Notes under the pieces: model-generated
Databases searched by the model: none
What the model saw: only the letters and a program-made list of their open reading frames with translations
Told to the model about the DNA's origin: nothing
Part shown: in pieces, positions 24,934 to 34,351 of the stretch
Numbering within the stretch: position 1 is the stretch's first letter
How the letters are laid out: the number at the start of each line of letters is the position of its first letter
Assembly (NCBI RefSeq): GCF_001613085.1
Contig: NZ_BDBR01000002.1
Coordinates: forward strand, 62,001 to 126,000
Reading direction: 5' to 3'
DNA: 64,000 bases
Source: Nocardia salmonicida NBRC 13393
GTDB taxonomy: Bacteria; Actinomycetota; Actinomycetes; Mycobacteriales; Mycobacteriaceae
Program-made: the position numbers and the translations under genes

Positions 24934-26478
24934 TCAGGCTTGCGTGGAGTGTGGTCGTCGGGCGGCGAGTGCGGGCAGTTTCGTCCGCTCGACCTTGCCC
25001 ATCGCGTTGACCGGCAGGGCGTCGACCACGGACCAGATCTCGGGCACCTTGTACGGCGAGAGCTCACGCCGGCACAGTGCGGTGAGTTCCGCGACATCGA
25101 TCGCGACACCGCCGCTTTCGATCACGGCGGCGACGCGGTGGCCGAGCCGGTCGTCGGCGATGCCACATACCGCGACCTTGGCGACAGCGGGGTGCGCGGC
25201 GATGACTCGTTCCACCTCGAGCGGATAGACGTTCGCCCCGCCCCGGATGATGACGAGCTTCTTACGGTCGAGCACGGTCAGCCAGCCGTCCGCGTCGACG
25301 GTCCCGATGTCACCGGTCGGGATCGGACCGGGGTCCGGTGCGCGGATGCCCTCGGGTTCCCAGTAGCCAAGCATCGGTCGCCACCGATTCGCCCACGGTC
25401 CGGTGGTGGTGCCGCTCAGGCGCAATTCGCCGAGCTCGCCCGCCGGGAGCCGGTGGCCGTCGTCGTCGTAGGCCGCGACGGTGTACTGCGGCAATACCTG
25501 CCCGCAGGTTCCGGGACGCGGCGGGGTTCGCGGCGGGTCGATGGAGACGACGGTCGGCGCCTCGGTCAGGCCATAGGTGACGCGGGGGAGGAGCCCGTGC
25601 GCCGCGTGGAACGCCTGGCGCAGCGATTCCGGGGTGTCGCCGCCGCCGCTCCACACCTCGGTGAGTGAGCTGAGATCGAGATCGGGGCGGCGGGCGAGAT
25701 CGTAGAGCTGGGCGGGCGCGCCGTTCCACACGGTGATCCGCCGTGTGGCGATCCAATCGGCGACGCCGTCGACGTCGCGGCGGTTCATCACCACTGCGCA
25801 TCCGCCCGCCTGTGCGGTGAGCAGAGTGGACAGGACCATGAGATTGAGAATGGTGAGCGGAAAGCTGTCGCCCTTGCGCAGCTCGGGGCCCCAGCCACGG
25901 GTGGCGACGAGAGCCGCGCCGGGCAGGAGCAGGTTGCGCTGGCTGTGCACCACGGCTTTGGGCTGTCCCGACGTGCCGCTGGTGAAGGCGATGGCGGCAG
26001 GCGCGTCGACCTCGGTCTCGACGGGCGGTGCCACCGCGCCGGTGGCCATCAGCTCCGCCCATCGGTCGGAATCGACGCCCGCGGACGAGGTCACTCGGCA
26101 CTGTGGCCCGGCGAGCACGACCATCGGAGCGCAGAGGTCGTCCAGATAGCGCTGCTCACTCGCCGTGAGTGCCTCGCCGATCCCCGCCCAGATCGCGCCG
26201 ATCCGCTGCGCGCCGTGAAACGCCGCGACGATGTCGAGGTCGTTGGGCAGGCAGGCGGCGACCCGGTCGCCGGGCCGCACGCCGAGTAACCACAGCGCCC
26301 CCGCCGCCCGGTCGGCCCGATCGTTCAGTTCGGCATAGGTCCAGACGCCGGAAACCGCTTCCACCGCTGCGGCGTCGGGGCGGTCGCGGCGGGCGGCGTC
26401 GAGTACCGCGGCGATGGTCCCGGTCGTGCGCCGCGGCCGGTGGGAGCTCGGTGGGTCATGGCTGTCGATGTCGTCCAC
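24934..26478 (-). CDS. Acyl-CoA ligase (AMP-forming)
   Basis: Class I adenylate-forming ligase of 514 residues. AFTSGTSGQPKAVVHSQ is the P-loop, TYGLTEAPTV the A5 motif, PTGDIGTVDADGWLTVLDRKK the hinge and VNAMGKVERTKL the catalytic-lysine end. GTG at 26478 follows AGGAAAG by four bases and is preferred; ATG at 26511 would place the start inside the promoter. It diverges from the CoA-transferase operon at 26642. Confidence 0.88.
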   Translation of the reverse strand: MDDIDSHDPPSSHRPRRTTGTIAAVLDAARRDRPDAAAVEAVSGVWTYAELNDRADRAAGALWLLGVRPGDRVAACLPNDLDIVAAFHGAQRIGAIWAGIGEALTASEQRYLDDLCAPMVVLAGPQCRVTSSAGVDSDRWAELMATGAVAPPVETEVDAPAAIAFTSGTSGQPKAVVHSQRNLLLPGAALVATRGWGPELRKGDSFPLTILNLMVLSTLLTAQAGGCAVVMNRRDVDGVADWIATRRITVWNGAPAQLYDLARRPDLDLSSLTEVWSGGGDTPESLRQAFHAAHGLLPRVTYGLTEAPTVVSIDPPRTPPRPGTCGQVLPQYTVAAYDDDGHRLPAGELGELRLSGTTTGPWANRWRPMLGYWEPEGIRAPDPGPIPTGDIGTVDADGWLTVLDRKKLVIIRGGANVYPLEVERVIAAHPAVAKVAVCGIADDRLGHRVAAVIESGGVAIDVAELTALCRRELSPYKVPEIWSVVDALPVNAMGKVERTKLPALAARRPHSTQA

Positions 26479-26641
26479 GATTCTTTCCTCACTATTCTTA
26501 TAATGATTCATACTATAGGCTCGGTCCCGCTGTCCCGGAGTGCGCGCGAGCTCCTGGACATGGCTTCCGCCGATGCCGAATCCTCCCGGCCGCCAACGTC
26601 TCCCGGCTGCCGGTTCCCTGTGACGGAGGAGAGGTCGAGCC
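26479..26641. promoter_or_regulatory. Divergent promoter region with face-to-face -10 elements
   Basis: The AT-rich core 26490-26520 holds a perfect TATAAT (26499-26504) on the plus strand and TATAGT on the minus strand (26512-26517). The nine-base ATGATTCAT (26503-26511) between them is an odd-length palindrome. It matches neither the GntR- nor the TetR-type operator of this window. A strong GGAGGAGAGG ribosome site (26625-26634) serves the CoA-transferase gene. Confidence 0.5.
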
Positions 26642-27833
26642 GTGATGGCACCTCGAACAACGACGCGCTCCGGACCACTGTCCGAGCTGCGTGTCCTCGA
26701 TCTGACCGCGATGGTGATGGGCCCCTACTGCACCCAGATCATGGCCGATATGGGCGCGGACGTCGTCAAGATCGAACCGCCCGCCGGGGACAACACCCGC
26801 TACATCTCGGTCGGCCCCGACCCGACGATGGGCGGGGTGTTCGTCAATGTGAACCGGGGCAAACGCAGCGTGGTCCTGGATCTGCGATCGGAGTCGGGCA
26901 AGGACGCGTTGCGCGCACTGATCGCCGACGCCGACGTGTTCGTCCATTCGATGCGCGCCACGGCGATCGCCGGACTCGGATTCGACTACGCCGCGGTGTC
27001 GGCGATCAATCCCTCGATCGTCTACACCAACTGCTACGGGTACGGCCGACGCGGCCCCTACGCGAATTTCACCGCCTACGACGACACCATCCAAGCCGAG
27101 AGCGGCCTGCTCTCCGCGCAGGAGCAGCTGACCGGAACGGCGGGCTACGTCGGCACCATCCTGGCGGACAAGGTGGCCGGGTTGACGGCGCTGTACGCCA
27201 CCACCATGGCGTTGTTCCATCGGGAGCGGACCGGGGAGGGGCAGGAGGTCGAAGTCGCCATGTTCGAGACCATGGCCGCGTTCATGCTGGTGGAACACGC
27301 CAACGGCGCGCTGTTCAGCCCACCGCTCGGTCCCGCCGTGTACCCCCGCGCTGTCACGCCGAATCGCAAGCCCTACCGAACCAGCGACGGCGGCTATGTC
27401 TGCGCGCTGGTCTACAACGACAAGCAGTGGTCGGCGTTCGTCGACGCCGTCCAGCCGCCGTGGGCCGGACCGCATTTCGCCACCCTCGCCCAGCGCGCGG
27501 CCCGGATCGACACCGTCTACGGCCTGCTGAGCGAGACGTTCGCCGAGCGCACGACGCAGGAATGGCTCGATCTGCTGCACGCGCTGGATATCCCGGCCGC
27601 CCCGGTCCGCACTCTCGACGAACTCTTCGACGACCCGCACCTGAACGCGGCCGGATTCTTCGAGACGGTCCAGACCGAGTACGGCGCCGTCCGCTTTCCG
27701 GGCCCGCCGACCTGGTTCTCCCGCACGCCCGGCCGCATCGCCGCCGGCGCGCCCGGACTCGGCGCCCACACCACGGAAGTACTCGACGAGAGACAGCCCC
27801 ATCGAATCGACCGAAGAATTGGAGAAGCAATGA
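26642..27833 (+). CDS. CaiB/BaiF family (class III) CoA transferase; 3' end frame-disturbed
   Basis: Class III CoA transferase moving CoA between carboxylic acids. LTAMVMGPYCTQIMADMGAD and the NRGKRSVVLDL segment are typical, and the aspartate nucleophile is probably D147 in TAYDDTIQAESG. The GTG at 26642 (ATG at 26645) follows GGAGGAGAGG. The listed frame stays open into the CitE-like gene, giving one 692-residue product. A one-base shift after GLGAHTTEVL would instead end the protein as RDSPIESTEELEKQ with a TGA at 27831-27833, overlapping the next ATG. I take that as the likely true end; see the fused-frame entry. Confidence 0.85.
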
Positions 27834-28720
27834 CCAGTATCGGAGAAGCCTTTCGCGCGCGTTCCTGGCTCTTCGCGCCGGGCGACAGCAGGCGGAAGAT
27901 GGAAAAGGCCGCGGCGAGCGCGGCCGACATCGTCATCTTCGACCTGGAGGACGCCGTCCGCGACGCGGCGAAAGCCCAGGCCCGCACGATGATCGCCGAT
28001 CTGCTCACCGCCCGCCCCGCGGACGCGAGCAGGCTGTGGGTGCGGGTCAACCCGCTCGACGGTCCGCACACCCTGGCCGATCTGGCGGCCATCGTCCCGG
28101 CCGGGCCCGGCGGCATCATGCTGCCCAAGTCGCGCGGTCGTGCCGACGTCGAAGTCCTCGACCACTATCTGAGCGCGCTGGAGGCAGCCGCCGGAATCGA
28201 ACAGGGCTCGACCAAGGTCATCGTGTTGGTGACCGAGACCGCCGAAGCCATGTTCACCACCGGCTCCTACCGTGGGGCGCCCCGGGTCGTCGCGATGACC
28301 TGGGGAGCGGAGGATCTCGCCGATTCGGTCGGCGCCGCCGAGAACCGAAACCCGGACGGGAGTTACGGATTCACCTACGAGCTGGCGCGGAGTCTGTGTC
28401 TGCTCGGCGCCACCGCCGCCGGGGTAGCGGCGGTCGAGACCATCCAGGGCGATTTCCGCGACCTGGTGGGACTGCGCGCCAGAGTCGAGCAGGTGCGCCG
28501 CGACGGTTACAGCGGCATGCTCGCCATCCACCCCGATCAGGTCGAGGTGATCAACGCGGCGTTCACCCCGTCGGCCGAGGAATTGGCCGCGGCCCAGGAG
28601 ATCGTCGATCTGTTCGCCGCCCATCCCGGCGTCGGTGCCATCGGTCATCGCGGCGCCATGCTCGATCGTCCGCACCTGGCCCGCGCGCAGGCGCTGTTGG
28701 CGTCCGGCGGACGCGCGTGA
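27830..28720 (+). CDS. HpcH/HpaI-family CitE-like (acyl-CoA) lyase
   Basis: A 296-residue TIM-barrel lyase of the citrate lyase beta / malyl-CoA lyase family, which breaks or forms C-C bonds in beta-hydroxyacyl-CoA compounds using Mg2+. SWLFAPGDSRRKMEKAA, IFDLEDAV, VRVNPLDG, MLPKSRG, TETAEAM, TWGAEDLADSVGA and GMLAIHPDQ are all present; E in IFDLEDAV and TETAEA probably coordinate or position the metal. ATG 27830 has GGAG five bases upstream. Beside CoA transferases and a crotonase, a malyl- or citramalyl-CoA-type cleavage is a fair guess. Confidence 0.88.
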   Translation: MTSIGEAFRARSWLFAPGDSRRKMEKAAASAADIVIFDLEDAVRDAAKAQARTMIADLLTARPADASRLWVRVNPLDGPHTLADLAAIVPAGPGGIMLPKSRGRADVEVLDHYLSALEAAAGIEQGSTKVIVLVTETAEAMFTTGSYRGAPRVVAMTWGAEDLADSVGAAENRNPDGSYGFTYELARSLCLLGATAAGVAAVETIQGDFRDLVGLRARVEQVRRDGYSGMLAIHPDQVEVINAAFTPSAEELAAAQEIVDLFAAHPGVGAIGHRGAMLDRPHLARAQALLASGGRA

Positions 28721-29988
28721 GCGTCCGCGCCGAGGTGACAGATCTGGATCTGGGTCGATACCTGCGCCACGGCGACCGCATCGTCATCGGTCAGGCGTGT
28801 GGTGAGCCGACCACCCTGGTCGAAGCGTTGATCGCGGGCGGTCGCGAGATCGGCGGGCTCTCGGCGTTCATCGCCACCAGCTTCTCGGGACTGTTCACCC
28901 CCGAGACAGCCGACAGCTTCGCCCTGTCGAGCATGGGAGCGATCGGCACGTTGCGGTCGATGACCAAGGCGCACAAGCTGACCGTGATCCCGTGCCACGT
29001 GGGCAGGGTCGCGCCGATGATCGAGGCGGGCACGATCGGGTGCGACATCGCCTTCGTCCAGGTGAGCCCGGCCGACGCGCACGGCAACCACAGCCTCGGG
29101 CTGATCAGCGACTACGTCCGGGCCGCGGTCACGAAGGCGCGCGTCGTGGTCGCCGAGGTGAACGAGCGGGTGCCCTACACCCACGGCGCGCTGCTCGCGA
29201 GCTCCGACATCGACTGTGCCGTCAGGGTTTCGCGGGCGCCGGTCACCGTCGCGCCGACCGCCGCCGACCCGACCGACGACGCCATCGCGGGACACGCCGC
29301 GCACTACATCGGCGACGGCACCGTCCTGCAGGTCGGTGTCGGCGCGGTGCCGGACGCGGTCTTGCGACTCCTGCACGATCGCACGGACCTCGGCGTGCAC
29401 TCGGGCATGATCGGCGACGGCGTCGTCGATCTCATCGAGTCGGGCGCGATCACCAACGCCCGCAAAGGCATCGACCGAGGAATATCGATCACCGGGGCGC
29501 TGATCGGCACCGAACGGCTCTATTCCTTCGCCCACCGCAACGCGCTGATCGGCATGCGCGCCACCTCCTACACCCACGACGCCGCCGTGCTGTCGACGCT
29601 GGACAACCTGGTTTCGCTCAATTCGGCGCTCGAGGTGGATCTGACCGGCCAGGTGAACGCCGAACAGAGCGGATCGGCCTATCTCGGCGGCACCGGTGGT
29701 CAAGTGGACTTCGTCCGCGCCGGCCTGCGCTCACCGGGCGGGCACGCCGTGATCGCGCTGCCCGCCACGGCGAAAGGCGGCACGGTCAGCCGGATCACCG
29801 CGCGGCTGTCCGGGCCGGTGACCACCGCGCGCAGCGAGGTGGATGTGATCGTGACCGAATTCGGCGCGGCCGAACTCGCGGGTAGGTCGGTGGCCGAGCG
29901 CGCGCGCCGACTGATCGCCATCGCCCATCCCGACTTCCGGGCGGAGCTCGACCGGGCCGCCCACCTGATCCAGCAGCGAGGTTTCTGA
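28717..29988 (+). CDS. Acetyl-CoA hydrolase / 4-hydroxybutyrate CoA-transferase family protein
   Basis: Class I CoA transferase of the Cat1/4-hydroxybutyrate family, 423 residues in one chain. The glutamate nucleophile is probably in QVNAEQSG, followed by LGGTGGQVDFVRAG and SPGGHAVIALP, the usual C-terminal signature. QVGVGAVPDAVL and HSGMIGDGVVDL are also conserved features. GTG start overlaps the CitE stop (GTGA), and the stop overlaps the next ATG. It may recycle CoA from an end product such as acetate or a hydroxyacid. Confidence 0.88.
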   Translation: MSVRAEVTDLDLGRYLRHGDRIVIGQACGEPTTLVEALIAGGREIGGLSAFIATSFSGLFTPETADSFALSSMGAIGTLRSMTKAHKLTVIPCHVGRVAPMIEAGTIGCDIAFVQVSPADAHGNHSLGLISDYVRAAVTKARVVVAEVNERVPYTHGALLASSDIDCAVRVSRAPVTVAPTAADPTDDAIAGHAAHYIGDGTVLQVGVGAVPDAVLRLLHDRTDLGVHSGMIGDGVVDLIESGAITNARKGIDRGISITGALIGTERLYSFAHRNALIGMRATSYTHDAAVLSTLDNLVSLNSALEVDLTGQVNAEQSGSAYLGGTGGQVDFVRAGLRSPGGHAVIALPATAKGGTVSRITARLSGPVTTARSEVDVIVTEFGAAELAGRSVAERARRLIAIAHPDFRAELDRAAHLIQQRGF

Positions 29989-30755
29989 TGAACGACGCCG
30001 TGCTCTTCGACGCCAGGGCCGACGGCATCGCCGTGATCACCCTGAACCGACCGGAAACCCGCAACTGTCTGGACGCCGATGTGCGCGCGGGTCTGTACGC
30101 AGCGTGGGATCGTTTCGAGCACGATCCCACGCTGCGCGTCGCCGTGCTCACCGGCGCGGGTGACAAGGCGTTCTGTGCCGGCGGCGATCTCAAGGAGATG
30201 GTGGACACCGGGATGCGGGTGCCGCCGCCCGCGATGTTCCCGCTGCCCTACGACACCGTCGAGCTGTCCAAGCCCACGATCGCCGCGGTCAACGGCGCCG
30301 CGTTCGCCGGTGGCTGGATGATCGCCCAGGCCTGCGACCTGTGCGTGGCGAGCACGGCGGCGACGTTCGCGATCACCGAGGTCAAGGTGGGGCGCAGCTC
30401 GCCGTGGGCCGCGCCGCTGATTCATATGATCCCGCAGCGGATCATGATGGAACTGCTGCTCACCGGCGCGCCGATCACCGCGGGCCGGGCCTACGAGGTC
30501 GGCCTCGTCAACCGCCTCGCCGAGCCGGGCGCGGTCCTGACGGCGGCACTGGAACTGGCGGCCGAGATCCTGCGCGGCGCGCCGCTGTCGGTGCGGGCGG
30601 CGCGGGACACAGTCATGCTGGCCACCGAGATGGGGCGGTCCGACGCGCTGCGGGCCGCCAGGACCGCCGCCGTCGAGTGCTACGACAGTGCCGACGCGCA
30701 GGAGGGTCCGCGCGCGTTCGCGGAGAAGCGAACCCCGATCTGGCTGGGCCGTTGA
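29988..30755 (+). CDS. Enoyl-CoA hydratase
   Basis: Crotonase of 255 residues. FCAGGDLKEM and GAAFAGGWMIAQACDL form the oxyanion hole. Both hydratase glutamates appear conserved, in AITEVKVG and MMELLLTG, unlike the crotonase at 857, so true hydratase activity is likely. The ATG overlaps the CoA-transferase stop by one base. It ends the operon begun at 26642. Confidence 0.9.
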   Translation: MNDAVLFDARADGIAVITLNRPETRNCLDADVRAGLYAAWDRFEHDPTLRVAVLTGAGDKAFCAGGDLKEMVDTGMRVPPPAMFPLPYDTVELSKPTIAAVNGAAFAGGWMIAQACDLCVASTAATFAITEVKVGRSSPWAAPLIHMIPQRIMMELLLTGAPITAGRAYEVGLVNRLAEPGAVLTAALELAAEILRGAPLSVRAARDTVMLATEMGRSDALRAARTAAVECYDSADAQEGPRAFAEKRTPIWLGR

Positions 30756-30921
30756 GGCATTCGGCTGCTGCCACGACGTATTCGGCTGGTGCACCGGGAA
30801 ATTCGGTACGTGCCCGTGGGCCGAATCCGGGCGAGGGGAATGCGGTTCCCCCAGCCCGGTTCGGATGCCCTCGGTGGTCGTTCCATCGACCGTCGCGAGC
30901 GTCAAGGCGTGCCGACCGTGG

Positions 30922-31686
30922 TCATTTCGGCGGGAATCGCAGTGCGCCGTCGAGGCGGATCACCTCGCCGTTGAGGTAGTCGTTCTCGATGATGGACTGC
31001 ACCAGCTGCCCGTATTCCGGCGACTGCCCCATCCGCTTGGGATGCGGTACCTGCTTGCTCCAGTACACCTCCAGCTGCTCGGCCGCCTTGCCGTAGGCGG
31101 GAGTGTTGAAGGTGCCGGGGGCGATCGTGACTACGCGAATGCCCAACGGGGACAGGTCGCGGGCCGCGACCAGGGTCATCCCGACCACGCCGCCCTTGGC
31201 CGCGGCGTAGGGGAGTTGACCGATCTGACCCTCGTAGGCGGCGATCGAGGCGGTGTTGACGATGACGCCGCGGCTGCCTTCGTCGAGCGGTTCCTGCTTG
31301 GCGATGGCGGCGGCGGAGAGTCGCAGCACATTGAACACGGCGGTCAGATAGAACTCGATCGTGGTGCGGAAGCCGTCGAGCGCGAGGGGGCTGCCGTCTT
31401 TGCCGACGAGTCGTCCGCCGCTGGCGGGACCGCCGTGCGTGTCGACCGAAATCCGCAGCGGGCCGAGGGATTGCGCCTCCTCGATGGCGGCCTGCACGGA
31501 CTCCTCACTGGTGGCGTCGGTGTGCACGTAGCGGATGCCGAGTTCGTCCTCGAGTTCCTTGCCCTTGTCGTCGGCGACGTCGGCGACGACCACCTTCGCC
31601 CCCGCGGCGTGCAGGCGGTGAACGGTGGCCGCCCCGAGCCCGCCGGTGCCGCCGACCACGATGGCGGAACTACCACTGATATCCAT
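30922..31686 (-). CDS. SDR, 3-hydroxyacyl-CoA dehydrogenase type II (HSD10)-like
   Basis: SDR of 254 residues. VVGGTGGLGAATVHRL cofactor loop, ADVADDKG after beta-2, NTASIAAYEGQIGQLPYAAAKGG with the catalytic Ser/Tyr/Lys, and APGTFNTP, all typical of the 17beta-HSD10 / 3-hydroxy-2-methylbutyryl-CoA dehydrogenase group. ATG 31686 follows AGAGGG. It diverges from the CoA ligase at 31740 across a TetR-type palindrome and probably supplies the dehydrogenase step between a crotonase and the thiolase at 33169. Confidence 0.88.
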   Translation of the reverse strand: MDISGSSAIVVGGTGGLGAATVHRLHAAGAKVVVADVADDKGKELEDELGIRYVHTDATSEESVQAAIEEAQSLGPLRISVDTHGGPASGGRLVGKDGSPLALDGFRTTIEFYLTAVFNVLRLSAAAIAKQEPLDEGSRGVIVNTASIAAYEGQIGQLPYAAAKGGVVGMTLVAARDLSPLGIRVVTIAPGTFNTPAYGKAAEQLEVYWSKQVPHPKRMGQSPEYGQLVQSIIENDYLNGEVIRLDGALRFPPK

Positions 31687-31723
31687 GTTGTTTCCCTCTC
31701 TTGAAATTAGCACTCTCTTGCTG

Positions 31724-31740
31724 TGAGAATAATGTTCTCA
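31724..31740. promoter_or_regulatory. Probable TetR operator, site 1
   Basis: TGAGAATAATGTTCTCA, arms TGAGAA/TTCTCA around five bases. It lies between the divergent SDR and ligase genes, its last base being the A of the ligase ATG. The same 17-base pattern precedes operons near 35.1, 52.4, 52.5 and 62.0 kb. Confidence 0.75.
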
Positions 31741-33176
31741 TGAATATTGGCATGATCCTAGACATGGCCGCCTCGGCCGGGAGTCGATCGGTGATCACGG
31801 TCGACGACCGCTCGCTGTCCGCGGCAGACCTGCTCGACCGCGCCCGGCGAGCGGCCCCTCGCTTCCATGAGCACCCCGCGGTGCTGTATCTGGGCACGAA
31901 CCACCTGGCCTATCCGGTAGCGCTGTTCGGCGCCGTGCTGGCCGGTGTGCCGTTCGTGCCGTTGAACTACCGGCTCGGCGACGCCCAGCTGAGCGCACTG
32001 CTCGAACGACATCCGGGCGCGCTGATCTTGCGACCGGAGGACCTCGACGCCCTGGTGGCCGTCGACCCCGCGCAGCCGGGCCCGCTGGAGCTGCCGACGC
32101 CGTGGGACGCGGACTCGGTGGCGGTGATCCTCTACACCAGCGGCACCACCTCCGCGCCCAAGGCGGCGCTGCTGCGGCACCGGCATCTGATGGCCTACCT
32201 GCTCAACACCGTGGAGTTCGGTGCCGCCGCGACCACCGATGCGACGCTGGTGTCGGTGCCGCCGTATCACATCGCGGGGCTGACGAACCTGCTCTCGAAC
32301 CTCTACGCCGGACGCCGGGTGGTCTACCTGTCCGCGTTCGACCCCGCCGAGTGGCTGGCGACCGTTCGCCGGGAACGGATCACGCAGGCGATGCTGGTGC
32401 CGACCATGCTGGCCCGCATCGTCGGCGAGGTCGAGGGGCCCGACGCGGGCACTCCGACCCTGGCGACGCTGGCCTACGGCGGTTCCCGGATGCCGCGCCC
32501 GGTCCTGGACCGCGCGCTTCGGGTGTTCCCCGAGACCGGCTTCGTCAACGCCTACGGACTCACCGAGACCGCGTCTTCCGTCGCGGTCCTCGGGCCGGAG
32601 GATCACCGTGCCGCCGCCACCTCCGACGACCCGCTCGTTCGCGACCGGCTCGGTTCGGTGGGTCGCCCACTTCCCGGCATCGAGTTCGAGATCCGCAGTG
32701 CCGCAGATGAACCCGTAGCGGTGGGGGAGCCCGGGCTGGTCTTCGTCCGTGGTGAGCAGATCTCGGGCGAATATGGCGGACGCAGCGCCCTCGACGCCGA
32801 CGGCTGGTTCCCCACCGGCGATCTCGGCAAGCTCGACGACGCCGGCTACCTGTTCATCGAGGGTCGCGCCGACGACACGATCATCCGAGGCGGGGAGAAC
32901 ATCGCACCGGCCGAGATCGAGGACGTGCTCCTCGAATACCCCGGCATCACCGAGGCCGCGGTCGTCGGCGTGCCCGATCCGGAATGGGGTCAGCGCCTGG
33001 TCGCGGTGGTCGTCGGGGTCGGCGACGAGGCGCGGATCAAACAGTGGGTCAAAGAGCGGCTGCGCTCGTCCAAGACACCCGACGTCATCGTGTTCCGCAC
33101 CGAGCTGCCCAAGACTGACACCGGAAAACTATTGCGACGCAACCTTGTTGCCGAATTGGAGGACACCCGTGCCTGA
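31740..33176 (+). CDS. Acyl-CoA ligase (AMP-forming), short FadD type
   Basis: Class I ligase of 478 residues. ILYTSGTTSAPKAALLRH is the P-loop, AYGLTETASS the A5 motif, PTGDLGKLDDAGYLFIEGR the hinge and LPKTDTGKLLRRNL the catalytic-lysine end. ATG 31740 is given; ATG 31752 is an alternative. No ribosome site is visible and the operator touches the start codon, so the transcript may be leaderless. It overlaps the thiolase gene by eight bases. Confidence 0.87.
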   Translation: MNIGMILDMAASAGSRSVITVDDRSLSAADLLDRARRAAPRFHEHPAVLYLGTNHLAYPVALFGAVLAGVPFVPLNYRLGDAQLSALLERHPGALILRPEDLDALVAVDPAQPGPLELPTPWDADSVAVILYTSGTTSAPKAALLRHRHLMAYLLNTVEFGAAATTDATLVSVPPYHIAGLTNLLSNLYAGRRVVYLSAFDPAEWLATVRRERITQAMLVPTMLARIVGEVEGPDAGTPTLATLAYGGSRMPRPVLDRALRVFPETGFVNAYGLTETASSVAVLGPEDHRAAATSDDPLVRDRLGSVGRPLPGIEFEIRSAADEPVAVGEPGLVFVRGEQISGEYGGRSALDADGWFPTGDLGKLDDAGYLFIEGRADDTIIRGGENIAPAEIEDVLLEYPGITEAAVVGVPDPEWGQRLVAVVVGVGDEARIKQWVKERLRSSKTPDVIVFRTELPKTDTGKLLRRNLVAELEDTRA

Positions 33177-34314
33177 AGCAGTCATCGTCTCCGCGCTACG
33201 CACGCCCATCGGGACCGCACGGAAGGGGACACTGCGCGACACCGACGCCTTCACGCTGGCCGATCATGTAGTCGCCGCCGTGGCCGACGGCCTCGATCCG
33301 AGCCGAATCGACGACGTCGTTCTCGGGGAAGGCCGCTACGGCGGCGGAGTGCTGGCCCGGCACGCCGCGGTCACCGCCGGGCTGACCACAGTGCCCGGCC
33401 TCGCCACGAACCGGCACTGCGCGGCGGGGATGGCGGCGGTGCAGTCCGCCGCGGCGAGCATTCGCGCGGGCATGGACCGGCTCGTCATCGCCGGTGGCGT
33501 GAACTCCGACTCCACCGCGCCACGCCTGCGTTTCCGGGTGGGCGAGGACGAATGGCTCGAGCCCTGGACCTCACCCAGTCACCCCGATCGTCCGGATGCG
33601 CCGAATCTGGACATGTCCATCACTGTCGGCTGGAACGCGGCGGTCAAAGCCGGTATCTCGCGCGCGGAAATGGACGCCTGGGCGCTGCGCTCGCACCGCA
33701 ATGCCATCGCCGCCATCGACGAGGGGCGCTTCGCCGACGAGATCGTGCCGATCAAGACCCCGCACGGCCTGTTCGAGGTCGACGAGCACCCACGGCGCGA
33801 CACCACGCTGGAGAAGCTGGCCGGATTGAAGGTTCTGCACCCCGAGATCGAGGGTTTCAGCATCACGGCGGGCAATGCCGCGGGCGCCAACGACGGCGCC
33901 GCGGCGCTGGCCATCGCCAGCGATCGTCTCGGGCTGCCCGCGCTCGGTGTGATCCGGGCCTGGGCATCGGTCGGGGTCGACCCGGCCGTCACGGGGCTGG
34001 CGCCCATCGAGGCGATCGCGAAAGCTGTTTCCCGGGCCGGTATTTCGCTGTCCCAGGTGAGTTTGTTCGAAATCAACGAGGCGTTCGCCGTGGTGCCCCT
34101 GGCCACGATCAAGGCACTCGACATCGACCCGGACCTGGTCAATGTCAGCGGCAGTGGATGCTCGCTCGGTCATCCGGTCGCGGCGACCGGTGCCAGGATG
34201 ATCGCCACCCTGGTGCACGAATTGCGGCGGCGCGGTGGCGGTTTCGGTATCGCCGCGCTGTGTGCGGGCGGCGGAATGGGTTCGGCGACAGTCGTCGAGG
34301 TGGCCGCGCCATGA
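33169..34314 (+). CDS. Thiolase (acetyl-CoA C-acyltransferase)
   Basis: Degradative thiolase of 381 residues. Nucleophile C84 in TNRHCAAGM, the NEAFA segment, GCSLGHPVAATGAR with the catalytic histidine, and CAGGGMG with the second cysteine are all present, so thiolytic cleavage of 3-ketoacyl-CoA is expected. GTG 33169 follows GGAGGACACCC, inside the end of the ligase gene. It is followed at once by a bidirectional terminator. Confidence 0.92.
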   Translation: MPEAVIVSALRTPIGTARKGTLRDTDAFTLADHVVAAVADGLDPSRIDDVVLGEGRYGGGVLARHAAVTAGLTTVPGLATNRHCAAGMAAVQSAAASIRAGMDRLVIAGGVNSDSTAPRLRFRVGEDEWLEPWTSPSHPDRPDAPNLDMSITVGWNAAVKAGISRAEMDAWALRSHRNAIAAIDEGRFADEIVPIKTPHGLFEVDEHPRRDTTLEKLAGLKVLHPEIEGFSITAGNAAGANDGAAALAIASDRLGLPALGVIRAWASVGVDPAVTGLAPIEAIAKAVSRAGISLSQVSLFEINEAFAVVPLATIKALDIDPDLVNVSGSGCSLGHPVAATGARMIATLVHELRRRGGGFGIAALCAGGGMGSATVVEVAAP

Positions 34315-34319
34315 ACGGT

Positions 34320-34348
34320 GACCGGGTGGCCGCATCGGCCACCCGGTC
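34320..34348. terminator. Bidirectional terminator, thiolase / TetR
   Basis: A perfect 12-base stem GACCGGGTGGCC (34320-34331) and GGCCACCCGGTC (34337-34348) with loop GCATC. It lies in the 37-base gap between two convergent genes. Confidence 0.85.
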
Positions 34349-34351
34349 GGT

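Larger units (their letters stand above)
26642..28720 (+). other. Uninterrupted CaiB-CitE reading frame, probable frameshift fusion
   Basis: One frame runs through both genes with no stop. Around 27785-27830 the listed frame uses AGA, CGA, AGA, ATT, GGA, GAA, GCA, codons ill suited to this genome. The +1 frame there has more G/C at third positions and stops with TGA exactly overlapping ATG 27830 (ATGA), the coupling used throughout the window. A ribosome site GGAG (27821-27824) precedes that ATG. This points to a single-base indel, real or a sequence error, rather than a designed fusion. Confidence 0.65.

Noticed and set aside
26440-28716. Long frame ahead of the Cat1-type CoA transferase
   Set aside because: It lies opposite or across the CaiB and CitE genes and has no family resemblance; the coding part begins at GTG 28717.
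30756-30921. ATTCGGCTG repeats in the gap after the enoyl-CoA hydratase gene
   Set aside because: Two or three short imperfect copies only; no gene, hairpin or operator could be supported. It is a 166-base convergent gap.
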